DNA of 64,000 nucleotides, taken from NCBI RefSeq assembly GCF_000744115.1, contig NZ_JQLG01000004.1, forward strand, positions 2,268,190-2,332,189, written 5' to 3'. Made by a program: the position numbers and the translations under genes. Shown here one piece after another: positions 1 through 10,027 of this stretch. A model generated the notes under the pieces. It was given only the letters and a program-made list of their open reading frames with translations. It was not told the origin of the DNA and did no database searches. How positions within the stretch are numbered: position 1 is the first letter of the stretch; every line of letters starts with the position of its first letter. This DNA is from Carnobacterium alterfunditum DSM 5972. GTDB taxonomy: Bacteria; Bacillota; Bacilli; Lactobacillales; Carnobacteriaceae.

Positions 1-35
1 TTGACATTATTTAGCCTTTCTTGTAGTGTTATATT
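1..35 (+). promoter_or_regulatory. Probable promoter of hisS-aspS
   Basis: TTGACA lies at 1-6. Two -10 candidates exist: TAGTGT at 24-29 with a 17-bp spacer, or TATATT at 30-35 preceded by TG one base away (extended -10). Either would start transcription just before the T-box stem I. The exact -10 is uncertain. Confidence 0.5.
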
Positions 36-41
36 ATTATA

Positions 42-279
42 TAAATTACCCAATGAAAGAAAAAGTAAGTCGTTCTAACGTGTGGATAGAGAGAATTTCC
101 TTAGGCTGAAAGAAATTCCCGTAGAGTAAACTGAAAGACATTCTGGAGGGTTAGCAGTAAAAGCTGCTACGTTACGAGCGTTAATCGTTGAGGAAAGCTT
201 AGCTTTCAAATAAAGGTGGTACCACGTATAGTGAAAAGTCATTCGTCCTTATTCTATTCAGAATAAGGACTTTTTTTGT
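42..279 (+). promoter_or_regulatory. T-box leader of hisS-aspS
   Basis: Stem I can be drawn by eye: helix 58-61/141-144, specifier loop with AGTA at 64-67 on the 5' side and GAAAGACA at 133-140 on the 3' side, closed by 68-70/130-132. GAC (137-139) followed by A is in the register that holds GGC in the glycine leader of this window. CAT (His) overlaps it at 139-141. The T-box sequence AGGTGGTACCACG is at about 214-226. The terminator arms are 245-254 and 261-270, followed by seven T. Uncharged tRNA would stabilise the antiterminator and switch on hisS-aspS. Confidence 0.93.
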
Positions 280-324
280 GTTTTTTTATAAATTATAATT
301 ATAGAAAATAAGGAGTGTTGAGGT

Positions 325-1650
325 ATGGCAATTCAAAAACCAAAAGGAACAGCTGATGTGTTACCAGAAGAAGCAAGAAAATGGCAACATGTTGAAGAAA
401 TTTTAAATATGGTATTAGCGGACTATCAATTTGGGGAAATAAGGACCCCTATTTTTGAAAGCTATGATTTATTTTCTCGTGGAGTGGGAGAAACCAGCGA
501 TATCGTTTCAAAAGAGATGTATGATTTTTATGACAAAGGAAATCGGCATATGTCGCTTCGTCCAGAGGGAACAGCCCCTGTTGTGCGTGCATTTGTTGAA
601 AATAAATTATTCGGTCCAGAACATAATAAACCGTATAAAGTCTATTACAAAGGTCCGATGTTCCGTTATGAACGCCCTCAAGGTGGTAGAATGAGACAAT
701 TCCATCAATTAGGTGTTGAAGTTTTTGGCAGCACGAACCCAGCAACCGATGTAGAATCAATGGCTTTAGCGATGGCGTTATTTGAAGAGCTTGGATTGAA
801 AAAATTGACATTAGTGATCAATTCATTAGGCGATGCTGAAAGTCGTTTAGCCTATAGAGAAGCTCTTATTGCTTATCTAGAACCTCATTTTGAAGAATTA
901 AGCTCAGATTCGCAAACACGTCTGCATAAGAATCCACTACGTGTTCTAGATAGTAAAGATAAAAAAGATAAAGAAATCGTGGAAAATGCTCCATCTATTT
1001 TAGATTATTTAAGTAATGATTCAAAAGAGCATTTTGAGACAGTTAAAGAAATGTTAACGGCCTTGGATATTCCTTTTGTGATAGACAGCAATATGGTCAG
1101 AGGATTAGATTATTATACACATACGATTTTTGAAGTCATGAGTGATGCTCCTGGTTTTGGAGCAATTACAACTATTTGTGCTGGTGGACGCTATGATGGA
1201 TTGGTAGAAGAAATTGGTGGACCAGCTACGCCTGGTTTTGGTTTCGCATTAGGATTAGAGCGCTTGATGATGACGTTAGAAGCAGAAGAAATTGATATAC
1301 CAGATACGCATGAAGTTGATGTTTATGTTATTGGGTTAGGGGAATCAACAAATCTTGAAGCTCTTAAAATTGTTCAAGCGATTCGTGGAGCAGGCTTGTC
1401 TGCAGAGCGTGATTACATGAACCGTAAAATAAAAGGACAATTTAAAACGGCTTCAAAATTAAAGGCTAAAGTGGTCATTACTTTAGGTGATGTAGAACTA
1501 GAAAAACAAGTGGCGAATTTTAAAGTTATGAAGACGGGAAAAGAATCAAGCGTTTCGTTAGCAGAAATCTATAAAGATTTCGAAAAATTATTTAATTTAA
1601 AAATAGCAGACATGACAGCTTTCAATGACTTTTTCAATAAAGAAGATTAA
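325..1650 (+). CDS. hisS: Histidyl-tRNA synthetase
   Basis: Charges tRNA-His with histidine in the cytoplasm; class II synthetase working as a homodimer. The 441-residue length is typical. Motif 2 ([10 protein letters not shown]) is at about residues 113-122, the histidine-binding RGLDYY at about 259-264, motif 3 with GLERL at about 310-314, and an anticodon-binding domain occupies the C-terminal 100 residues. ATG follows AAGGAG. It is the first gene after the T-box leader and lies 31 nt before aspS, so both synthetases should be induced together. Confidence 0.98.
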   Translation: MAIQKPKGTADVLPEEARKWQHVEEILNMVLADYQFGEIRTPIFESYDLFSRGVGETSDIVSKEMYDFYDKGNRHMSLRPEGTAPVVRAFVENKLFGPEHNKPYKVYYKGPMFRYERPQGGRMRQFHQLGVEVFGSTNPATDVESMALAMALFEELGLKKLTLVINSLGDAESRLAYREALIAYLEPHFEELSSDSQTRLHKNPLRVLDSKDKKDKEIVENAPSILDYLSNDSKEHFETVKEMLTALDIPFVIDSNMVRGLDYYTHTIFEVMSDAPGFGAITTICAGGRYDGLVEEIGGPATPGFGFALGLERLMMTLEAEEIDIPDTHEVDVYVIGLGESTNLEALKIVQAIRGAGLSAERDYMNRKIKGQFKTASKLKAKVVITLGDVELEKQVANFKVMKTGKESSVSLAEIYKDFEKLFNLKIADMTAFNDFFNKED

Positions 1651-1681
1651 ATCGAATAATTAGTGATAGGAGCTGGAGTAA

Positions 1682-3451
1682 ATGGGAAAAAGAACAGAAT
1701 ATTGTGGGAAAATATCTCGCGATTTATTAGGGCAAGAAATAGTATTAAAAGGATGGGTGCAAAAAAGAAGAGACTTAGGGGATTTGATTTTTATTGATCT
1801 ACGTGATCGCGAAGGGGTCGTTCAAATCGTTTTCAATCCAACTTTCTCGAAAGAGGCATTAGCGATTGCTGAAGGTATCCGTAGTGAGTTTGTTCTTGAA
1901 ATCAAAGGGAGAGTCGTTGAACGGAAGGAAGCTGTTGTAAATAAGAATATTGCAACGGGGGAGCTTGAAATAGAAGCCTATGACGTTACCGTTCTAAACA
2001 CGTCAAAAACACCACCTTTTTATATCGAAGATGGTGTAGCAGTATCAGATGACAAAAGAATGCAATACCGTTATTTGGATCTAAGACGTCCAGAAATGAC
2101 TCAAAACATGATTTTACGTCATCAAATGACAAAATCTATCCGCCATTATTTAGATGACCAAAATTTTATTGACACTGAAACACCTTATTTAACAAAATCA
2201 ACTCCAGAAGGGGCAAGAGATTATCTTGTACCCTCACGTGTTCACCCAGGTCATTTTTATGCGCTGCCTCAATCGCCACAATTATTCAAACAACTTTTGA
2301 TGGGTGCTGGATTTGATCGTTATTATCAAATCGTTCGTTGCTTTAGAGATGAAGATTTACGTGGGGATCGTCAACCAGAGTTTACTCAAATCGATATTGA
2401 AACCAGCTTTTTAGAACCTGAAGAAATTCAAGCATTTACTGAAGAGTTGTTAGCTAAAGTATTAAAAGATACAAAAGGCGTTGAATTGACGCTACCATTC
2501 CAACAAATGGGTTATGATGAAGCCATCAGTCGTTACGGCAGTGACAAACCGGATGTCCGTTTTGGATTAGAACTAGTAGATGTCAGTGAGCTTGTTAAGG
2601 AATCAAGTTTTAAAGTCTTTAGCGGAGCAATTGAAAATGGCGGAGCAGTAAAAGCTATTAATGCTAAAGGATCTGCGAGCAACTATTCTCGGAAAGATAT
2701 TGATGCATTAGGCGAATTTGTTTCTGTTTATGGTGCAAAAGGTCTTGCTTGGTTAAAAGTTGAAGAAGATGGACTAAAAGGACCTATTGCTAAATTCTTT
2801 AAAGAAGATGCAGAAGCCTTGATTGAAAAAATGGAAGCAGAAGCTGGCGATTTATTACTGTTTGTTGCTGATAAAAAATCTGTTGTTCACGATTCATTGG
2901 GAGCTTTGCGTTCGAAGTTAGGAAAAGAATTAGGATTGATCGATGAGTCAAGATATGCCTTCCTTTGGATCGTTGATTGGCCATTATTAGAGTATGATGA
3001 TGCAGCAGAGCGTTATACAGCTGCACATCATCCGTTTACTATGCCAAAAGAATCTGATATTGGATTGTTAGAAACCGATCCAGGAAAAGTTTATGCTCAA
3101 GCTTACGATATCATCTTAAATGGATACGAATTAGGTGGAGGATCGATCAGGATCCATAAACGTGATCTACAAGAAAAAATGTTTAAAGCTCTAGGCTTCT
3201 CAAAAGAAGAAGCTGAAGAACAATTTGGTTTCTTGTTAGATGCGTTAGAGTATGGTTTCCCGCCACATGGTGGAATTGCATTAGGACTTGATCGTTTTGC
3301 TATGCTGCTTGCAGGTAAGGAAAATATTCGCGAAGTTATTGCATTCCCTAAAAATGGGAAAGCTACTGATCCGTTAACAGAAGCACCTAGTCTGGTCAGT
3401 GAAGCTCAACTAAGTGAATTATCGATCCACACAACAAAAATTGAAGATTAG
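1682..3451 (+). CDS. aspS: Aspartyl-tRNA synthetase
   Basis: Charges tRNA-Asp with aspartate. The 589-residue length fits the bacterial type. An N-terminal OB-fold anticodon domain (about 1-100) precedes the class II core. Motif 2 ([16 protein letters not shown]) is at about 219-234, a GAD insertion domain lies in the middle, and motif 3 ([10 protein letters not shown]) is near 530. ATG follows a GGAG. Second gene of the hisS-aspS operon, closed by the terminator at 3485. Confidence 0.98.
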   Translation: MGKRTEYCGKISRDLLGQEIVLKGWVQKRRDLGDLIFIDLRDREGVVQIVFNPTFSKEALAIAEGIRSEFVLEIKGRVVERKEAVVNKNIATGELEIEAYDVTVLNTSKTPPFYIEDGVAVSDDKRMQYRYLDLRRPEMTQNMILRHQMTKSIRHYLDDQNFIDTETPYLTKSTPEGARDYLVPSRVHPGHFYALPQSPQLFKQLLMGAGFDRYYQIVRCFRDEDLRGDRQPEFTQIDIETSFLEPEEIQAFTEELLAKVLKDTKGVELTLPFQQMGYDEAISRYGSDKPDVRFGLELVDVSELVKESSFKVFSGAIENGGAVKAINAKGSASNYSRKDIDALGEFVSVYGAKGLAWLKVEEDGLKGPIAKFFKEDAEALIEKMEAEAGDLLLFVADKKSVVHDSLGALRSKLGKELGLIDESRYAFLWIVDWPLLEYDDAAERYTAAHHPFTMPKESDIGLLETDPGKVYAQAYDIILNGYELGGGSIRIHKRDLQEKMFKALGFSKEEAEEQFGFLLDALEYGFPPHGGIALGLDRFAMLLAGKENIREVIAFPKNGKATDPLTEAPSLVSEAQLSELSIHTTKIED

Positions 3452-3484
3452 TCTGTTTAAAAAAATTATTCTTAAACAGCAAAA

Positions 3485-3518
3485 AACGCAAGCAAACTAG
3501 ATTTGTTTGCGTTTTTTT
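3485..3518 (+). terminator. Intrinsic terminator after aspS
   Basis: Arms 3485-3496 and 3502-3513 pair around CTAGA with one G-T pair, followed by a T run to 3518. Confidence 0.92.
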
Positions 3519-3699
3519 GCTATACCTGATGGCGAGTGTAGGTGGAACATCTAATCCGGTCTATTTTTGAAAAAAATTATTTTTATAGCAGCGATGTTTT
3601 AAAATAACAAACGAATAGAAATCAATAAAAATATAACTTGTTATTCATATTCAATTTTGTCAAAATAGAATAAGGAAACGAATTCAGGGAGGTTTATAC

Positions 3700-4737
3700 A
3701 TGAATGCAAAAAGATGGTCTGCAATAGGGATCGCGCTAGGTATTTTTATTTTTTCACTGTTTTTCAGTAATTATTTCTCTTACATGGTACAAAAGCAAGA
3801 AACGACGGAAACGGTAAGCGATAGTTTTTTAAGTCTATTGGGCACGAATACAGTAGAAGAAAGTTTATTAAAAGCTGGGAACAGCTCAAAACGAATCGTT
3901 GTTTTGTCTGTAGACGGAACCATTCTAGCTGGCCAATCAGCCAGTCTGACAGGAGATTCTGGGTACGATCATGATGGTTTTTTGCAACAATTAGAACAAG
4001 TTTTAATAGACGATACGATCAAAGGAATTATTTTATCCGTTAATTCTCCAGGTGGCGGAACGTATGAAAGTGCTCAAATCAAAGACAAACTGGTCGCCAT
4101 TCAGCAAACAACAGATATACCGATCTATGTTTCCATGGGCAGCATGGCTGCCAGCGGAGGTTATTATATTTCAGCTTCAGCAGAAAAAATATTCGCTTCG
4201 GAAGAAACATTGACAGGCTCGATCGGAGTAATTATGTCCGGAACTAATTTCACCGAGTTATTTGAAAAAATCGGTGTGGATGATACGACCATTAAAAGTG
4301 GTAAATTTAAAGATATCGGCTCTGCAACTCGGATGATGACTGAAGAAGATGCAGCAATTTTACAAACTATAGTGGATACTTCATATGATCGATTTGTAGA
4401 AATCATTGTTGAAGGACGTGGAATGGAAAAAGATGCGGTCAAAAATCTAGCTGACGGACGCATTTATGACGGAGTACAGGCTCTTGAAAATGGCTTAGTC
4501 GATGAGATCGGTTACCAAGAAGATGCACTTGAAGCTATCCAAAAAGATTATGACTTGAAAGATGCAGAGATTTTTAGTTACCAAAATCCTTCTTTATCTT
4601 TTGCATCTTTATTTAATGCAAAAGTAAGCAACCTTTTTCAAACAAGTGAAACAACGGAGTCAGAAATAAGTAAATTAATGTCTGCAATCGGAACGGCAGA
4701 TTCGCCAAAGATGATGTACTATTACGGAGGCAAATAA
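3700..4737 (+). CDS. sppA: Signal peptide peptidase SppA (S49 family)
   Basis: Membrane serine protease that degrades cleaved signal peptides. A single N-terminal membrane segment (about residues 9-29) is followed by the S49 domain. SPGGG is at about 116-120, the catalytic Ser152 lies in MAASGGYY, and the partner lysine is in SGKFKDIG (Lys202 or 204). At 345 residues it is the short Gram-positive single-domain form. ATG follows AGGGAGG. The RDD gene starts one base after its stop, so the two are probably co-transcribed. Confidence 0.93.
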   Translation: MNAKRWSAIGIALGIFIFSLFFSNYFSYMVQKQETTETVSDSFLSLLGTNTVEESLLKAGNSSKRIVVLSVDGTILAGQSASLTGDSGYDHDGFLQQLEQVLIDDTIKGIILSVNSPGGGTYESAQIKDKLVAIQQTTDIPIYVSMGSMAASGGYYISASAEKIFASEETLTGSIGVIMSGTNFTELFEKIGVDDTTIKSGKFKDIGSATRMMTEEDAAILQTIVDTSYDRFVEIIVEGRGMEKDAVKNLADGRIYDGVQALENGLVDEIGYQEDALEAIQKDYDLKDAEIFSYQNPSLSFASLFNAKVSNLFQTSETTESEISKLMSAIGTADSPKMMYYYGGK

Positions 4738-4738
4738 A

Positions 4739-5524
4739 ATGACCACAACTCCTAGAATTAATGAACAAGAAAATGTAGAAGAAACGGTGCATGCAAAAAA
4801 AGGCGATACAAAAGAACTGGATTTAAGCGAATTAAAAAAAGAATTAGCCATTGAGGAAGCAGAAATTGAAAGAGTAAAACGTTTCAAAAAACAAGAAGAA
4901 AAAAATGAAACTAACCAATCTGATAATGCAGCTGTTAAAACCTCCTTGGAGGAGACAAAACCGCAAGAGAAACAAACGACTAGTCCACAAGAACTGAGAG
5001 ATGCTCGAAGAAAGTATTGGCAAGAAAAACAAAAAGAAGAAGAACGTCATCGGAAACCATTCCACAACTTTCCATCTTTTTTTTATGCTGGCTTTTGGTT
5101 GAGATTGTTTGCTCTTTTGATCGATCTGCTCGTTATCTGGAGTATCAATCGATTAATCGTTCAATCGCTATTTTTAGTGCTGCGCTATCCTCTTAGTGAG
5201 GAATCGTTTTCGGCTTTTTCATTAAGTAAATTAGCGGTGTATCTCCTTTATTTTATTGTATCGACAAAATGGACAAACGGACAAACAATAGGAAAAATCA
5301 TTTTTGGAATCCGAGTAGTCAGTTTTAAAGAAGAAAAATTAAGCTGGGGGACGGTACTTATCCGTGAATGCTTTGGCCGCTATATTTTAAAAATATTCCC
5401 CTTTATTTACTTGATGGTATTATTCACTCGTGAGAAGCAACACCTAGCTGATTTTTTCGGTGAAACAGCTGTTGTCTCAGAAAATTTAGTCCGGGCAAGC
5501 GAGCTTTCGCTAAAAGAGGAATAG
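4739..5524 (+). CDS. RDD family membrane protein
   Basis: The first 115 or so residues are highly charged (Lys/Glu) and probably cytoplasmic. The C-terminal half is an RDD domain: RLFALLIDLLVIW carries the conserved Arg and Asp, and two or three more hydrophobic segments follow, with GQTIGKIIFGIRVV between them. The family's function is not well defined; some members are linked to ion transport or stress. Placement directly after sppA, as seen in other Gram-positives, suggests a shared membrane role. The long acidic/basic N-terminus is unlike minimal RDD proteins. Confidence 0.8.
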   Translation: MTTTPRINEQENVEETVHAKKGDTKELDLSELKKELAIEEAEIERVKRFKKQEEKNETNQSDNAAVKTSLEETKPQEKQTTSPQELRDARRKYWQEKQKEEERHRKPFHNFPSFFYAGFWLRLFALLIDLLVIWSINRLIVQSLFLVLRYPLSEESFSAFSLSKLAVYLLYFIVSTKWTNGQTIGKIIFGIRVVSFKEEKLSWGTVLIRECFGRYILKIFPFIYLMVLFTREKQHLADFFGETAVVSENLVRASELSLKEE

Positions 5525-5613
5525 AAAATAAACGAGTCTGTGATCCTGGTTGTTCTTTTGAATCAATTAGATTAGAATGAAAGAAAATACAATTAACGTT
5601 AGGAGAAAAAAAG

Positions 5614-6516
5614 ATGGTTTTATTGGGTTCACACGTTTCAATGGGTGGGAAAAAAATGTTGCTTGGTTCAGCAGAAGAAGCTGCAAGCTACAAGGCTGAA
5701 ACGTTTATGATTTATACTGGTGCTCCTCAAAATACAAGACGTAAATTAGTTGAAGATATGAATATTCCTCAAGGTACAGCATTCATGTTGGAAAATAATT
5801 TATCAAATATGGTTGTGCATGCTCCTTATATCATCAATTTAGGCAATACGGTCAAACCCGAAAATTTTGCTTTTGCAATTGAATTTTTAAGAGCTGAAAT
5901 TCTAAGAGCTGAAGCACTGGGGGCAAGACAAATCACGATGCATCCTGGGGCGCATGTCGGTGCTGGACCAGAAGCTGGTATCGCTCAAATTGTAAAAGGG
6001 CTAAATGAAGTGTTGCATAAAGATCAATTAGCACATATTGCCCTAGAAACGATGGCGGGTAAGGGAACTGAAATAGGACGTAATTTTGAAGAAATCGCTA
6101 AAATCATTGAGGGTGTAACTTTAAATGATAAATTATCTGTAACGATGGATACTTGTCATTTAAACGATGCTGGATATAATGTAAAGGAAGATTTTGACGG
6201 TATTCTAAATGAGTTTGATAAAATTATAGGATTAGATCGGCTTAAAGTCATCCATGTGAACGATTCAAAAAATCCTCAAGGCAGTCATAAAGACCGTCAT
6301 GCGAATATTGGTTTTGGAACGATCGGGTTTGATGCTCTAAATAAAGTAGTTCACCATCCTCAATTAACAGAATTACCTAAGATATTAGAAACGCCGTACG
6401 TAGGCGAAGAAAAGAAAGACAAAAAAGCACCTTATGGCTATGAAATCAAGATGTTAAAAGAACAAACCTTTAATCCAAATCTACTCGAAGATATCTTAAA
6501 TCAAGTAGGTTACTAA
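5614..6516 (+). CDS. nfo: Endonuclease IV, AP endonuclease
   Basis: Cuts 5' to abasic sites in base excision repair; a zinc-dependent TIM barrel. The 300 residues match the Gram-positive form. LGSHVSMGG opens the protein. Metal-ligand motifs include [11 protein letters not shown] (about residue 68-78), [25 protein letters not shown] and HVNDSK with HANIGFG. ATG follows AGGAG. It appears to be a single-gene unit, closed by a terminator at 6535. Confidence 0.96.
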   Translation: MVLLGSHVSMGGKKMLLGSAEEAASYKAETFMIYTGAPQNTRRKLVEDMNIPQGTAFMLENNLSNMVVHAPYIINLGNTVKPENFAFAIEFLRAEILRAEALGARQITMHPGAHVGAGPEAGIAQIVKGLNEVLHKDQLAHIALETMAGKGTEIGRNFEEIAKIIEGVTLNDKLSVTMDTCHLNDAGYNVKEDFDGILNEFDKIIGLDRLKVIHVNDSKNPQGSHKDRHANIGFGTIGFDALNKVVHHPQLTELPKILETPYVGEEKKDKKAPYGYEIKMLKEQTFNPNLLEDILNQVGY

Positions 6517-6534
6517 TCAAAAAATACTTCTTTA

Positions 6535-6569
6535 GGAGAAAAAGAAAAGCTTTTTCTTTTTCTCCTTTT
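6535..6569 (+). terminator. Intrinsic terminator after nfo
   Basis: Purine-rich arm 6535-6549 pairs with pyrimidine arm 6550-6565 (one bulged base), ending in a short T run. Confidence 0.8.
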
Positions 6570-6650
6570 ACTCTTCTTTATCATTTCCTATCAAGTGGGT
6601 TTTATGTCATAATTATAGTATCAGAATAAACTAAGAAAGAAGGATAAAAT

Positions 6651-7238
6651 ATGAAAAATATGAAAAGCGGTACAAAAATACTAATAGGAATTATCGTAGC
6701 TGTAGTAATTATTGCGATCCCGTTGATTAGTTCATATAATAAATTGATCCAAGAAGAAAGTAACGTGAATCTTGCTTGGTCACAAGTTCAATCGCAATTG
6801 CAACGTAGGAATGATCTGATCCCGAACTTAGTCAATTCAGTTCAAGGAGCAATGGATCAAGAACAAGAAGTGTTTACTGCGATTGCAGATGCGCGGGCTG
6901 CACTCAGCGGGGCAGGTTCGATGGAAGAAGAAGTAGAAGCTAATAATGAAATGAACTCGGCCTTATCTCGTTTGTTAGTAGTTGTTGAAAATTACCCAGA
7001 ATTAAAATCTAACGAGAACGTGACTGGATTGATGGATGAATTAGCCGGCACAGAGAACCGTATCGCAGTTGAGAGACAACGGTACAATGAGACCGTACAA
7101 GGTTACAACAACCGTGTGAAACGTTTCCCAGGTTCTATCATTGCCGGGATGACCGGATTTTCAGAAAAACCTTACTTTGAAGCAGTTGAAGGTGCTGAAA
7201 TAGCTCCTGAAGTAGATTTTAATAACAATGAGGAATAG
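6651..7238 (+). CDS. lemA: LemA family protein
   Basis: An N-terminal membrane anchor (about residues 10-28) is followed by a long helical LemA domain. SYNKLIQEESNVNLAWSQVQSQLQRRNDLIPNLV is replaced here by its landmarks: NLAWSQVQ and RRNDLIPNLVN at about residues 40-62, then NRIAVERQRYNETVQGYN. The exact role of LemA proteins is unknown. It is followed 36 nt later by a TPM-domain protein, a pairing common in bacteria, so the two probably act together at the membrane. Confidence 0.9.
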   Translation: MKNMKSGTKILIGIIVAVVIIAIPLISSYNKLIQEESNVNLAWSQVQSQLQRRNDLIPNLVNSVQGAMDQEQEVFTAIADARAALSGAGSMEEEVEANNEMNSALSRLLVVVENYPELKSNENVTGLMDELAGTENRIAVERQRYNETVQGYNNRVKRFPGSIIAGMTGFSEKPYFEAVEGAEIAPEVDFNNNEE

Positions 7239-7274
7239 TAGCTATTTACGTCCAATGCATAAGGAGGAAAAGCG

Positions 7275-8105
7275 TTGAAAAAAGTAAATCGATTTTCAGT
7301 TTTAAGTTTCTTAACTATTTCCTTTGGTTTATTGCTTTTGAGTTTTTCTCCCCTAGCTGTTGAGGCAGCAGTAACTTATCCAGAAGCTTCTAATGAGTTT
7401 TATGTTTACGATGAAGCAAATTTGCTTTCTGATGAGACAGAAAAATTTATAATTGATGTCAATAAGCATTATGAAGATACCAAAGAGCAACCACAAATAG
7501 TTGTGGCCACTGTAGATAGCTTACAAGGCATTACTATTGAAGAGTACACTGTAGAGCTGTTTGAAAAATGGAAAATTGGAAGTGCTGATTTGGATAATGG
7601 AGTCTTGATTCTTTTATCTGCTGAAGAGCGTGAAATTCGTTTTGAGATTGGCTATGGACTAGAAGGAGCTTTGACGGATAGCGGAACTGGAGCTATATTA
7701 GACCGAAATCTAGATGCATTATCAAATGATGATTACGATACGGCGTTGAAAAGTATCTTCACTGAAACAGCCGTAAAAGTTAATGAAGAGTATCAGTACG
7801 ATAATGATACGATTTTTTCAGGTTACGACGTAGATCCTGCTGATTATGAAGATGATGGAGGGTTTCCAGCTATCCTAATCGTGGTTTTAGTCTTTTTTAT
7901 TGCTAGCAGCTTCTTTGGAGGCGGCGGATCTGGTGGTGGAAGAGGAAGACGAAGCAGCATATGGCCTTTCTTACTTGGTATGTCTGGTGGAAGTCGTTAC
8001 CGCGGAGGCGGTGGTGGCGGTTTTGGCGGCGGTGGCTTCGGAGGCGGAGGCGGCTTTGGCGGAGGCGGCGGATCTGGTGGCGGCGGATCAAGTCGCGGAT
8101 TCTAA
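7275..8105 (+). CDS. TPM domain protein (YgcG type), secreted/membrane, Gly-rich tail
   Basis: TTG start 8 bases after AAGGAGG. A signal peptide (about residues 1-31, ending VEAA) precedes a TPM domain (about 40-165; LSDETEKF, GVLILLSAEEREIRFEIGYGLEG). One membrane helix follows at about 200-215, then a tail made almost only of Gly, Ser, Arg and Phe. TPM domains occur in photosystem repair and in membrane proteins of unknown function. Pairs with lemA. The tail has GC-rich codons, unlike neighbouring sequence, because of its composition rather than obvious transfer. Confidence 0.87.
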   Translation: MKKVNRFSVLSFLTISFGLLLLSFSPLAVEAAVTYPEASNEFYVYDEANLLSDETEKFIIDVNKHYEDTKEQPQIVVATVDSLQGITIEEYTVELFEKWKIGSADLDNGVLILLSAEEREIRFEIGYGLEGALTDSGTGAILDRNLDALSNDDYDTALKSIFTETAVKVNEEYQYDNDTIFSGYDVDPADYEDDGGFPAILIVVLVFFIASSFFGGGGSGGGRGRRSSIWPFLLGMSGGSRYRGGGGGGFGGGGFGGGGGFGGGGGSGGGGSSRGF

Positions 8106-8153
8106 AGGACCGAGTTCTTAGAAACACTAGAATAAGTAGATAAATAAAATTAA

Positions 8154-8200
8154 AAAGAGATTAAGTCAAAGAAAAAGTCTTTGATTTAATCTCTTTGTTT
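8154..8200. terminator. Terminator between the TPM gene and ppsR
   Basis: Arms 8154-8171 and 8179-8196 form an 18-bp stem with one mismatch, A-rich on one side and T-rich on the other. It can serve the plus-strand TPM gene and the minus-strand ppsR. Confidence 0.88.
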
Positions 8201-8227
8201 TGAATGATTTAGTTTAGTCTATAAAAA

Positions 8228-9061
8228 TTATTGTTGTTCATACTGTTTGTGTTCTATTTGTAAGGTATTGACAATGATTGCAGCTGTCTCTTCAATAGAT
8301 TTATTTGAAACATTGATCACTAAGCAATTTAATTTATCATATAATTTTTTTGCATAAGCTAATTCTCTGTCAATGCGGTCCAACTTAGAATATTCAGTAT
8401 CAGGATTCATTCCATAGGTCAACATTCGTTCTCGACGAATAGAGTTTAGTGCTTTTCTATCGCTTGTTAAGCCCACTATTTTTTTAGAATCTACTTGAAA
8501 GATTTGTTCAGGAATATGTGCTTCTGGTACAAGAGGCAAATTGGCCACCTTGTAATTTTGATTAGCTAGAAACATACTTAATGGCGTTTTTGATGTCCGA
8601 GAAATACCGAGCAATACGATATCTGCTTCTAAGAAACCTTTTGGATCACGACCATCATCAAATTTCACTGCAAATTCAATCGCTTTTATGCGATTGAAAT
8701 AAGTTTCATCCAAAAGATGTAATGCTCCAGGTTTTTGTATAGGAGCTAGTTCAGAACGTTTTTCTAGTTCACTGATTATTGGAGATAATGGGTCAAAACA
8801 AACCAACCCATGTTCTTTACAAAATAGATGAGCGGTCTTATTTAGTTCCTCATTCACTAGTGTATGAAGAACGATAGCATCATCAGATACTGCTTTTTCT
8901 AGGATAGATATGAGCGTATCTGTACCGCGAATAAATGGGTAAGCTGAAACTTTGATATCTGCATCCGGAAATTGGGTCATAGCAGCTTGTCCAAGTTGAC
9001 TAGCTGTCCCACCTACGGAATCAGAGATAACGTAAAAATTAATAGTTGATTGTGAAGACAT
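8228..9061 (-). CDS. ppsR: Pyruvate,phosphate dikinase / PEP synthase regulatory protein (DUF299)
   Basis: Bifunctional serine/threonine kinase and phosphorylase; members switch PPDK or PEP synthase off and on by ADP-dependent phosphorylation and Pi-dependent dephosphorylation. The 277 residues match the family. VISDSVGGTA opens the protein, and the P-loop GISRTSKTP lies at about residues 154-162. SD AAGGAGG is eight bases from the ATG. No PPDK gene lies nearby, and the family has many members without an adjacent target, so the substrate here is unproven. Confidence 0.9.
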   Translation of the reverse strand: MSSQSTINFYVISDSVGGTASQLGQAAMTQFPDADIKVSAYPFIRGTDTLISILEKAVSDDAIVLHTLVNEELNKTAHLFCKEHGLVCFDPLSPIISELEKRSELAPIQKPGALHLLDETYFNRIKAIEFAVKFDDGRDPKGFLEADIVLLGISRTSKTPLSMFLANQNYKVANLPLVPEAHIPEQIFQVDSKKIVGLTSDRKALNSIRRERMLTYGMNPDTEYSKLDRIDRELAYAKKLYDKLNCLVINVSNKSIEETAAIIVNTLQIEHKQYEQQ

Positions 9062-9231
9062 ATTTTTCCTCCTTTTTGAATCTGCTTACTTCATTAATAG
9101 TATACAGGAACCATGAACCAAACAACAATAAATCACTTAAAAAAGGTGAGATCAAGAACTTGATTAAGCTATAGCAGATGCGTTATACTAAGTGATGGTA
9201 ATTGGATCATGTAAAGGAGGCGATCATCTAC

Positions 9232-9645
9232 ATGACAACAGTTGAACAAGCGATTGAAACATTGAAAGAACATGGCTATAAATACACAGATAAACGTGAA
9301 AATATGTTATCCGTATTTATTACTGAAAATCGATATTTAACAGCTAAAGAGGTACAATTACATTTAAAAGAAAAATATCCTTCTATTAGCTATGATACGA
9401 TTTATCGAAATATCTACACTTTTGTAAAATTAAACGTTCTTGAAGAAACAGAATTGAACGGAGAAAAAATGTTTCGGTTTAGATGTAAACATGCCGGACA
9501 TCATCATCATTTTATTTGTACAAGCTGTGGGAAAACGAAAAAAATTGAAATGTGTCCAATGAATTTTTTTAACGATCAACTAATAGGGTGTACAATTGAG
9601 TCACATCGGTTTGAAATTTTTGGAAAATGTGAAAATTGTTCTTAA
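9232..9645 (+). CDS. Fur-family metalloregulator, Zur-like
   Basis: Winged-helix repressor of 137 residues. The ATG at 9232 is chosen because AAAGGAGG lies 11 bases upstream; an in-frame TTG at 9202 has no such site. SYDTIYRNI is in the recognition region, GHHHHFICTSCGKTKKIEMCP carries the His cluster and first CxxC (landmarks FICTSCGK, MCPM), and the protein ends with the second CxxC (CENC). The HHHHFIC and MCPM features resemble Zur more than Fur or PerR; the metal is inferred. It has no transporter neighbour. Confidence 0.85.
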   Translation: MTTVEQAIETLKEHGYKYTDKRENMLSVFITENRYLTAKEVQLHLKEKYPSISYDTIYRNIYTFVKLNVLEETELNGEKMFRFRCKHAGHHHHFICTSCGKTKKIEMCPMNFFNDQLIGCTIESHRFEIFGKCENCS

Positions 9646-9702
9646 ATAAGTAAAAAAAGAGCAATAAACTGCTAATTTTTATTGAAATATGGAAAAGTTG
9701 TG

Positions 9703-9731
9703 TTGACGTGAAAAAATACATTCTATATAAT
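9703..9731 (+). promoter_or_regulatory. Promoter of rpsU-yqeY
   Basis: TTGACG (9703-9708), 17-bp spacer, TATAAT (9726-9731). The 5' UTR of about 85 nt holds a hairpin at about 9752-9777 and a strong GGAGGGAGGG ribosome site. Confidence 0.88.
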
Positions 9732-9820
9732 AAGGAAGGACTGTGTTTATGAATTCATTAATTTATTAGTGTATTCTAAATAACGGTTACTTTTTCAAGC
9801 ACGGAGGGAGGGAATCTAAT

Positions 9821-9994
9821 ATGTCAAAAACAGTTCTTAAGAAAAATGAATCTCTTGATGATGCTCTTCGTCGCTTTAAACGTTCCGTTTCAAAAACAGG
9901 TACTTTACAAGAAGCTCGTAAACGCGAATTCTATGAAAAACCAAGTGTGAAACGTAAGAAAAAATCTGAAGCTGCTAGAAAACGTAAATTCTAG
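9821..9994 (+). CDS. rpsU: 30S ribosomal protein S21
   Basis: 57 residues beginning [19 protein letters not shown] and ending in a basic tail [13 protein letters not shown], typical of S21. The protein sits on the 30S platform near the anti-Shine-Dalgarno region and helps initiation. Strong GGAGG site before ATG. It is followed after 33 nt by yqeY, a common Firmicute pair. In many bacteria rpsU heads the dnaG-rpoD operon; here those genes lie 15 kb away. Confidence 0.97.
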   Translation: MSKTVLKKNESLDDALRRFKRSVSKTGTLQEARKREFYEKPSVKRKKKSEAARKRKF

Positions 9995-10027
9995 TAAAAA
10001 GCTTTTAGAATTGAGGGTGGGAAAGTC

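Noticed and set aside
7900-8143. Several overlapping ORFs on both strands over the Gly-rich end of the TPM gene
   Set aside because: They are frame shadows of GGN-repeat codons; they have no ribosome site and no family resemblance.
9202-9231. Upstream start for the Zur-like gene
   Set aside because: The TTG at 9202 has no ribosome site, while ATG 9232 lies 11 bases after AAAGGAGG.
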